22,342 bases of DNA. It comes from a virus. How positions within the stretch are numbered: position 1 is the first letter of the stretch; each line of letters starts with the position of its first letter. Both the position numbers and the translations under genes were made by a program. Under the pieces are notes generated by a model that was not told the DNA's origin, did no database searches, and worked only from the letters and a program-made list of their open reading frames with translations. Below, one piece after another: positions 13,084-18,779 of this stretch. The stretch covers positions 1 through 22,342 of the IMG/VR virus record IMGVR_UViG_3300026455_000068; one strand, 5' to 3'.

Positions 13084-15202
13084 ACGGTGCAATCACCAGT
13101 TGTGAGGCTCTCAAAGCCCCTGTGCTTGGGTTAAATTGAAGTTTTGTGGATGACACATACTCTGTGGTCAAATTGCCTGTGGTTTGATTGGCAAACAGAA
13201 TGTACCGAGTTCCATTGGTCGTGGTGTCATCAGTCACAGTCGCATACGCTGTTGGCGTTGACCATGTGGGCAAACCAGAGCCATCGATGGTCAAAACCTG
13301 ACCATTTGTACCCGCTGCCAACATTGCAGTCGTGCCAGATGCGGTTTGATAAGGCACAGAACCCGCAGCACCACCCGCCAGATTGGTGGCAGTGCCCACC
13401 GACACGCTACTAGAAGCAACGTTTTGCCAGTATCCAGCGGTTGAGTTATAGCGAATCAGGTCATTGTTTGCCAGTGTCCCAAACTGCACATTGGAATCTG
13501 TGCCGCCCAAAACAGAACCAGCATTGACACGAACCAGAATAACGCCACCACCGCTAGAGTTTCCGTTGATGACCGCACCAACTTGAACCTTGACGTTGGG
13601 TGCGCTTGGCTTGGTCGCCGTGTAACCACCTGTGACCGCAGGGTTGTACCAAAGCACCTCACCATCGCCAATGCCAGAAGTGTTGACATTACGCAAAGTG
13701 CCTTCATATTGCACCAAACCAAAGCTATTTAAGGCAATGTCCTCTGCCGCAATACCCATGATGTATGAACCATCAGAGATACCCGTTGCGGGTGCGCCTG
13801 TGGCAACGCCAGAAGCCCCCACAGAGCCTGTAAACATCACCACTTCACCCTTAGTGATGGCAGACGAGGCTTTGATGTAATAGTATTGATCTTCTAATGC
13901 ATGGCCTGTCACATTAGTGGTCATGCCAACATTGACAGTTGTACCGCCATCCCACCAAATTTTTCCAACCGCAGCGGTAACAGTTGCACCTGTGTTGAAC
14001 TGCAAATAGTCAGCACCAAGGTTTGTCAGCCCTGTTGCAGTTCCACCAGTGATTGCCACCGCATTTGCGTTTTGGGTGGACATAGTGCCCAAACCCGTCA
14101 CTTGCGTATTGGCTATGCTGATGTTGGTGTTAGTAACACTTGTGATCTGCCCTTGAGCGTTGACCGCAAACACAGGCACAGCAGACGCTGACCCATAGGT
14201 TGATGCGCTAACCCCTGTGGCTGCAATGCTAATGGTCTGTGCGGAAGAACCATCGTAACTACCCGCTGACAAACCTGTGCCAAATGTCAGGGTTTGCGGA
14301 TTGGCTGCGGTAATCGTTGCGCTTCCACCCAATGTGACAGATGTGCCATTCAGCGTAAAAGTGCTGTTTTGCAGTTGGGCGTTAGTGATTGTTCCAGAGG
14401 TGATCTGATTGGCATTAATCCCAATCGATGTGTTGGTCACAGAGGTCAATTGACCTTGTGCATTCACAGCAAAGACAGGGACGCTAGAACCAGAGCCATA
14501 GGTCGCAGCCGCAACACCTGTGTTGGTGATGCTGAACTGATAACCAGATAGCGTCAGTCCTGTGCCAGCGGTGTAAGTTGCCGCAACGCTGAAGTTAGAC
14601 CATGTGATTGCGGTTACACCAAGAGTGCCGCCAGGTTGTGCAGGGCAATACCATGCCGAACCAGCCAAAGACGCACCGCTTTCAATAAAACAAATGGCAG
14701 AAACCAGCTCATCCCACACATTTGCGTCAGCAGATCGTGACCATGCGCCAGATGCAACCGTGTAAATGCCATTTTCTGATGCTGTGTTCTGGTTCTTGAC
14801 CAAAACCCTCATGCCAGCAGTCAAAGACGATGCCCAATCGCCACCACCCTGAGTCGTTAGACCTGAGAGGGTAATGTCAGCAGTTGTGCCGTAATTGACG
14901 GGCGGTTTCCATGAAATTCCCGCCACATACCCATCAACATATTGCTTATTAGCAACATCCAAAGCAGTTGATGGAGCAGTATTAACCTGTGCAGTCGTAA
15001 AAATAGCACTAGAGGGCGATGTTGCGCCTATCGTAGTGCTATTGATCGTGCTGTTGGTTATGTTCAGACCAGATTGGCTAGGATTAACCGATGCGTAAAA
15101 GGGTTGACCCTGACCAATAAAGGTCTGGAAAGTGCCATCAGTCGAAAAATACGCCTGAACTGGCAGTAAGTTTTGTACTGACGAATCGGCGGGATTAGAC
15201 AT
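13082..15202 (-). CDS. large modular tail fibre protein
   Basis: A 706-residue Ser/Thr/Gly-rich protein made of segments seen in many phage fibres. Residues 72-95 contain APSTALDVANKQYVDGYV, the usual fibre ANKxYVD motif. Residues 97-205 (VLVKNQNTASENGIYTVASGAWSRS...VWDELVSAICFIESG) are a beta domain found in phage fibres. Two related units at about 233-260 and 334-361 share VPVFAVNAQGQ(L/I)TSVTNT. Residues 435-560 (YYIKASSAITKGEVVMF...IMGIAAEDIA...LWYNPAVTGG...VILVRVNAG) form another recurrent module. The C terminus (LQFNPSTGALRASQLVIAP) is short, with no S74 peptidase or collar domain. The frame is open to 15271; the ATG at 15202 overlaps the previous TAA by one base and yields MSNPADSS, chosen as start. 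Which end binds the virion is not known. Confidence 0.78.
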   Translation of the reverse strand: MSNPADSSVQNLLPVQAYFSTDGTFQTFIGQGQPFYASVNPSQSGLNITNSTINSTTIGATSPSSAIFTTAQVNTAPSTALDVANKQYVDGYVAGISWKPPVNYGTTADITLSGLTTQGGGDWASSLTAGMRVLVKNQNTASENGIYTVASGAWSRSADANVWDELVSAICFIESGASLAGSAWYCPAQPGGTLGVTAITWSNFSVAATYTAGTGLTLSGYQFSITNTGVAAATYGSGSSVPVFAVNAQGQLTSVTNTSIGINANQITSGTITNAQLQNSTFTLNGTSVTLGGSATITAANPQTLTFGTGLSAGSYDGSSAQTISIAATGVSASTYGSASAVPVFAVNAQGQITSVTNTNISIANTQVTGLGTMSTQNANAVAITGGTATGLTNLGADYLQFNTGATVTAAVGKIWWDGGTTVNVGMTTNVTGHALEDQYYYIKASSAITKGEVVMFTGSVGASGVATGAPATGISDGSYIMGIAAEDIALNSFGLVQYEGTLRNVNTSGIGDGEVLWYNPAVTGGYTATKPSAPNVKVQVGAVINGNSSGGGVILVRVNAGSVLGGTDSNVQFGTLANNDLIRYNSTAGYWQNVASSSVSVGTATNLAGGAAGSVPYQTASGTTAMLAAGTNGQVLTIDGSGLPTWSTPTAYATVTDDTTTNGTRYILFANQTTGNLTTEYVSSTKLQFNPSTGALRASQLVIAP

Positions 15203-15543
15203 TACAGCCCCACAGGTGTCACATAAACGATGGACGGGCCAGCAGCCGAGCCAATCATTCGCACATAACAAGGCGTAGTCGGAACTTCAAAAATAATGGC
15301 GTTGTTCATGTTCGGAGGCAGAACAAAATCGCCAGTGGTTGAGCCACTTACAGGCAACACAGGGGCACTCAAACCAGTAGGGCCAAATTTGACAGCCACA
15401 GAGGTTGCGCCAGTGTTAATCAAAGAAACAAAATTGTTTTGGTCATTGGTGCTTGAAACAATCAGTGCTTCAGAGGTGGCAGAAGCCCCCACCGATACAG
15501 CCGTTGTTACGCCAATTTTGCGAATGGTGGAGGTGGTAGCCAT
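15202..15543 (-). CDS. small Ser/Thr-rich beta protein, possible decoration or fibre-base protein
   Basis: A 113-residue protein of predicted beta structure: alternating hydrophobic and polar stretches (TTAVSVGASATSEALIVSST, NFVSLINTGATSVAVKFG, DFVLPPNMNNAIIFEVP, CYVRMIGSAAGPSIVYVTPVG). No family can be named with confidence. AAGGAAGG lies ahead of the ATG at 15543, in a 36-nt gap after the glycosyltransferase-like gene, and the stop overlaps the fibre start (TAATG). The high Ser/Thr content of the first 35 residues and its position right after that gene make it a possible glycosylation target; this is inference. A capsid decoration protein or a fibre base are equally possible. Confidence 0.7.
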   Translation of the reverse strand: MATTSTIRKIGVTTAVSVGASATSEALIVSSTNDQNNFVSLINTGATSVAVKFGPTGLSAPVLPVSGSTTGDFVLPPNMNNAIIFEVPTTPCYVRMIGSAAGPSIVYVTPVGL

Positions 15544-15579
15544 AGACCTTCCTTTTGAAAGATGTTTTATTTTAGCCCA

Positions 15580-16239
15580 TTAGCGGTTTTTTAACCACTT
15601 TCCTATGTGCCCTTGAAAAATTTTTAGTCCAGTATGCCCCATCGCCATTTCAGGGTCAATCCATACCTGACCACCAATTTTTCGCCATTTAATGCAGAAA
15701 CTGTAATCCTCTCCCCACTTGTAACCATCCTCAAATTCATGGTCAAAAAGGGGGTAAAACTGTTTGTCACGCTCTGCCGTGTAGTAATGCTTTTCTGGAT
15801 AAGCCTCAATCATCTTGGCTATGCAATTACGGCTTAACTTGAGAAACCCAGTGGCAACAGACTTGACCTCCAACAATCCAGTTGCAGGGTCTGCCCACAA
15901 TTGAGGCTTGTCAAGGTAATGAATCGGGTATTCAATTGGGTCACGCCTCCTAGGGTAAACCCCTGCTACCACATCAACAGGCGCATCAATCAATCTTAAC
16001 AGTGCGCCTTTTTCCCAAGAAACATCATTATCGATAAACACCAAGCAATCGCAATCAGACTCATAGAATTGGGTTGCGATTACCCCCCTGCTGTCAGCAA
16101 TCAGGGCGTTTCCAATATCGTCTACCAATGTAAATGTATCGCCTCTGTTAACCAGCGTGATAAGGTCTGTGAACAGTGACCGCATCGTGCCCATGTGGAC
16201 AACGCCTGTATATGCGGGGATGGCAATCATTACGTGCAT
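15580..16239 (-). CDS. GT-A fold glycosyltransferase-like protein
   Basis: A 219-residue protein. The start (MHVMIAIPAYTGVVH) is the first strand and nucleotide-binding turn of GT-A enzymes. FIDNDVSW (68-75, Asp70 and Asp72) is a DxD-type metal site. VVAGVYPRR (90-98) and SVATGFLKLSR (127-137) match the acceptor-side core, and WGEDYSFCIKWRKIGG (175-190, Glu177/Asp178) with MGHTG (200-204, His202) complete the expected catalytic order. Such phage proteins probably transfer a sugar from a nucleotide donor to virion proteins, DNA bases or host surface sugars; the target here is unknown. The frame is open to a GTG at 16266, but GGAG at 16248-16245 is five bases from the ATG at 16239. It lies directly after an intrinsic terminator, so its expression may be lower than that of the capsid genes. 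Confidence 0.8.
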   Translation of the reverse strand: MHVMIAIPAYTGVVHMGTMRSLFTDLITLVNRGDTFTLVDDIGNALIADSRGVIATQFYESDCDCLVFIDNDVSWEKGALLRLIDAPVDVVAGVYPRRRDPIEYPIHYLDKPQLWADPATGLLEVKSVATGFLKLSRNCIAKMIEAYPEKHYYTAERDKQFYPLFDHEFEDGYKWGEDYSFCIKWRKIGGQVWIDPEMAMGHTGLKIFQGHIGKWLKNR

Positions 16240-16248
16240 GGTTTCTCC

Positions 16249-16284
16249 AAAAAAAAACCTCCCCACTTTTTGAGCAGGGAGGTT
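16249..16284 (-). terminator. intrinsic terminator after the capsid genes
   Basis: On the minus strand AACCTCCC (16284-16277) pairs perfectly with GGGAGGTT (16263-16256) around a 13-base loop; one inner T-G wobble could extend the stem. A run of nine T (16257-16249) follows, including the last two stem bases. This is a textbook Rho-independent terminator. It starts about 14 bases after the stop of the 77-aa gene, and the T-run abuts the ribosome site of the glycosyltransferase-like gene (TGGAGAAACCATG). Confidence 0.88.
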
Positions 16285-16298
16285 CAGGTCAGAATGAA

Positions 16299-16532
16299 TT
16301 AGGCTGTGATGCCGACATTCTTGAGTGCCGTGATGATCGCATTGGTAGCTGCGACAAACTCAGCAGTGGTGGGGCCAGCGGTCAATGCGGTGATAGCACC
16401 CGCCTGTGCGACAGGGGTTTCACCATAAAAACCGACCAAACCACCCGCAACGCCAACAGCAACGCCATCAGCGGCATTACCATTGAGCAGATAAACGGGG
16501 GTGACTGTGGAAGCGGGTCCAGGATTAGACAT
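16299..16532 (-). CDS. small capsid-associated protein candidate
   Basis: A 77-residue protein. It holds VYLLNGNAADGVAVGVAGGLVGFYGETPVAQAGAI followed by a helix (TTAEFVAATNAIITALKNVGI). The GFYGxTPVxQ turn plus a final ALKxxGI helix is a pattern I recall at the C termini of phage head-fibre and virion surface proteins and in small genes just downstream of coat genes. That suggests a capsid accessory or decoration protein, made in the same transcript as the coat and before the terminator. AAAGGAAA precedes the ATG at 16532 in a 19-nt gap. No enzymatic motif, signal peptide or membrane segment is visible. Function not shown. Confidence 0.72.
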   Translation of the reverse strand: MSNPGPASTVTPVYLLNGNAADGVAVGVAGGLVGFYGETPVAQAGAITALTAGPTTAEFVAATNAIITALKNVGITA

Positions 16533-16551
16533 GATCTGTTTCCTTTCCTAA

Positions 16552-17778
16552 TTAAGAAGCCACTCGGCAAGCGAGTTCGGGATACAACGGTGCCCATCCA
16601 TACAACACATCCAGACGAGTCGGGATGGAGTCGTTGTTGATGGTGTACTGGCGAACCACACGCATTGACAGACCGATTTCCTTGTCGGAAGCACGACCCG
16701 CAAAATGCACGCCCTCGGGCAGCTCAAGATCAGCCACTGCCAGCGTGAACGCATTGCGGTGCATGATGATGTTCTGCGGAGAAACTGCGCCAGCTTTGTT
16801 GTAGAAGTTGATCGCAGCGGTTGCGCTGGTTGACGGGATGCTTACGTTCTGGAACTGACCACCGCTGATGATAGCGGGGCTGACCACAACGGTAGAACCG
16901 CTGATCGACTTGATGACAAAGTTACGCAGACGGTTAGAGCCGTAGGCTTGACGGTTCTGCGGGTTCACAGCATACACGCCGTCAATGGTGAAGGTGTCGC
17001 CCACGTTGGGGGTCACAGTACCAGACTTGGTGATGGTGATGGTGCTGGTAGAAGCCCAACCAGAGGTCAGGATACCAGTGTTGCTCGAGGTGGTGTCAGC
17101 AGTGGCAGTGCCAGCAAACGAACCAAACGTCTGAGGGCTAACGTTCTGGTCGAGTTTCCAGTTCATGCCAGCAGAGTCACGACCCATCAAGCCCTTGCGG
17201 TATTGCTCGCCAATCGCCTCTTGGGGAACGAACAGACCTTTCAGGCTGTTGACGATCACTGCAGAGGTGAAGGGTTCAACGATGCAAGAACGACGTCCAT
17301 CACGAGGTGCGCCTTCGGCATCCAGATAAGCACCAGCGGTCAGGTAAGTGCCCAAATCGGTGCTTGGAGTGCCAGGAGTACCAACGATGTTGGCGGTGTT
17401 CAGACGAGCCATTGCCAATCCATCGTTGTCAATCTTGTTGGCGATTGCAGCGATAGCGGGTTTCAGCACTCGGTCAGAGAACATATCCAGAGACAGAGCC
17501 AAATCCTGAGTGGTGAATTGGGTGTCAACGTGGAACTGGGTGGACAGCGTAACGGGCACGCTCGTTTCGTTGAAATCTTCAACGTTCAGGGCGGGGCCAG
17601 TTGTGCCGATGAAACGACCAGGGCGACGGACGTTGACGGTGTTACCGATCTTCGCACCGACCACAGCAAACTGGTCATCATAGTTGCGGTCAACTTCCGA
17701 CGTGAAAGTCAACTCGTTTTCCAAGACCATCAATGCTTCATTGGTGATCTTGCTAATTGTCAGAAGCGTATTAGACAT
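16552..17778 (-). CDS. major capsid (coat) protein, P22 gp5-like
   Basis: A 408-residue protein. P22 coat is 430 aa. Family features include MVLENELTFTSEVDRNYDDQFA (17-38), KIGNTVNVRRPGRF (43-56), LSTQFHVDTQFTTQDLALSLD (78-98), and near the end HRNAFTLAVADLELPEG (340-356) and RLDVLYGWAPLYPELACRV (388-406). Residues about 223-330 contain a beta-rich insertion (TSTITITKSGTVTPNVGDTFTIDGVYAVNPQNR) corresponding to the P22 I-domain on the HK97-type core. AAGGAG at 17790-17785 stands six bases before the ATG, the best ribosome site in the window. The gene looks clearly richer in G+C than its neighbours. It is followed by one small gene and a terminator, which fits a highly expressed, separately terminated unit. 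Confidence 0.93.
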   Translation of the reverse strand: MSNTLLTISKITNEALMVLENELTFTSEVDRNYDDQFAVVGAKIGNTVNVRRPGRFIGTTGPALNVEDFNETSVPVTLSTQFHVDTQFTTQDLALSLDMFSDRVLKPAIAAIANKIDNDGLAMARLNTANIVGTPGTPSTDLGTYLTAGAYLDAEGAPRDGRRSCIVEPFTSAVIVNSLKGLFVPQEAIGEQYRKGLMGRDSAGMNWKLDQNVSPQTFGSFAGTATADTTSSNTGILTSGWASTSTITITKSGTVTPNVGDTFTIDGVYAVNPQNRQAYGSNRLRNFVIKSISGSTVVVSPAIISGGQFQNVSIPSTSATAAINFYNKAGAVSPQNIIMHRNAFTLAVADLELPEGVHFAGRASDKEIGLSMRVVRQYTINNDSIPTRLDVLYGWAPLYPELACRVAS

Positions 17779-17784
17779 TACGCT

Positions 17785-17790
17785 CTCCTT
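17785..17790 (-). promoter_or_regulatory. strong ribosome binding site of the coat gene
   Basis: AAGGAG lies six bases before the coat ATG at 17778. It is a near-consensus Shine-Dalgarno, in keeping with the high copy number of coat protein. No convincing promoter is visible in the 36-nt gap behind it. Confidence 0.65.
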
Positions 17791-17814
17791 TCAAATTCAA
17801 TGGACAAAAAAGGG

Positions 17815-18714
17815 TTACCGAACCTTACCCGCTTTTCGTGCCGCTTTCCATTCAGCATAGCTTCCATACCAGTTGCCATCGCTAGATAGCTTGGTATCCG
17901 CTACACCAGAAGCAGCCTTAATTGGCGTGACAGGTGCTGGTGCTTTACTTCTGACCACAGGCTTTTCTTCGGCTTTCGCCTCAAATCGTGCCTCTAGCTT
18001 ACCGATTTCTTTCAAAGCAGCCCTTGTCGGCATTGAAGCAACTTTTTTGGCGAATTCGCTGTTCTCTGCAAGGTGGTATAGGATTTTTGGGCCTACATCA
18101 CTCTCTAAGATCGCATCACGAATATCGTCCGACACAACCACATCAGAAGATGCAACCATGTCATCAAAGTCAGGCAACTCGGCTTTGGCAGTTTCGACCT
18201 TCTTTGACCATTCCTGAATCATTGACTGTCGTGCTGCTTCGGCTTTTGCCTCTGCTTCTTGCCGCTTCATTTCCTCAATCCGCTTGTCAGCCGTGTACTC
18301 TGCTAGAGCCTTGGCATATTCAAACGCATCTTGGAACTGACTCGGTTGTGGTTCTTGATCTACAAACTCCTTTTTGGGGGCTTGTTGCTCAAGTGCCGCT
18401 AACCTCTGTTCCAGCTCAACCCTTCGCTGACGCTCGGCCTCCGCTTCTTTGCGTGCTTCCTCACGTTGCTTAGTAATCTCGCTAAACCGCTTTTCTAGCT
18501 TCGGATTTTGCTTTTTAGGCTCGTCCTGTGGCTTGGCTTCCTCTCTTGCTTCAGGTTCACTCCCTTCCGCTTCACCTTGTTCTGGCTCTGCCTGTTGCTT
18601 TTCTGCAACATCAGCCTCAGACGATTGGCTATCGGGGGCTAAACCCAATTTTTGTGCATAGAACTCAGCCGCATTCTCGCTAGTAAGAACATTACTAGCC
18701 ACTGTTTCGGACAT
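17815..18714 (-). CDS. scaffolding protein, P22 gp8-like role
   Basis: A 299-residue highly charged protein. Residues 30-70 are Glu/Gln/Pro-rich (AEPEQGEAEGSEPEAREEAK). Residues 72-112 (KLEKRFSEITKQREEARKEA...) and 140-178 are coiled-coil-like helices. Residues 180-215 (LPDFDDMVASSDVVVSDDIRDAI) are a folded acidic segment often seen in phage scaffolds. The end (GSYAEWKAARKAGKVR) is a basic helix like the coat-binding tail of P22 scaffold. P22 gp8 is 303 aa. It lies between portal and coat as in P22. The ATG at 18714 follows a 65-nt gap containing hairpins (separate feature). Sequence similarity between scaffolds is weak, so the call rests on composition, tail and position. Confidence 0.88.
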   Translation of the reverse strand: MSETVASNVLTSENAAEFYAQKLGLAPDSQSSEADVAEKQQAEPEQGEAEGSEPEAREEAKPQDEPKKQNPKLEKRFSEITKQREEARKEAEAERQRRVELEQRLAALEQQAPKKEFVDQEPQPSQFQDAFEYAKALAEYTADKRIEEMKRQEAEAKAEAARQSMIQEWSKKVETAKAELPDFDDMVASSDVVVSDDIRDAILESDVGPKILYHLAENSEFAKKVASMPTRAALKEIGKLEARFEAKAEEKPVVRSKAPAPVTPIKAASGVADTKLSSDGNWYGSYAEWKAARKAGKVR

Positions 18715-18735
18715 ACGTATCCCTACGATTTGTGC

Positions 18736-18775
18736 CCTGTGAACCTCACAGGTAAGGTTGTGGCAAATTTACCAC
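18736..18775 (-). other. two inverted repeats in the portal-scaffold gap
   Basis: The 65-nt gap between the portal stop and scaffold ATG holds CCTGTGA / TCACAGG, a 7-bp stem with a 3-base loop (18752-18736), and an imperfect palindrome GTGG-x-AAATTT-x-CCAC (18775-18760). Neither is followed by a T-run, so they are not intrinsic terminators. They might be an RNA structure regulating scaffold translation, a processing site or an operator; the sequence cannot decide. No clear sigma70-type promoter was seen. Confidence 0.45.
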
Positions 18776-18779
18776 GAAA

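Noticed and set aside
13082-15202. Possibility that repeated DNA in the fibre gene marks a diversity-generating retroelement target
   Set aside because: No reverse transcriptase, no template repeat and no adenine-biased variable C terminus are seen; the repeats are ordinary fibre units.
15203-15271. N-terminal extension of the 706-aa fibre (MLCANDWLGCW...)
   Set aside because: It overlaps the upstream 113-aa gene and does not look like the fibre; the TAATG junction at 15202 fits better.
16948-17889. Long plus-strand open frame (313 codons) opposite the coat gene
   Set aside because: It is antisense to a confidently assigned coat gene, has no recognisable domain, and long antisense frames are expected in G+C-richer coding sequence.
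18736-18752. 7-bp hairpin after the portal gene as a terminator
   Set aside because: In transcription order it follows the portal stop, but there is no T-run after the stem, unlike the hairpin at 16249-16284.
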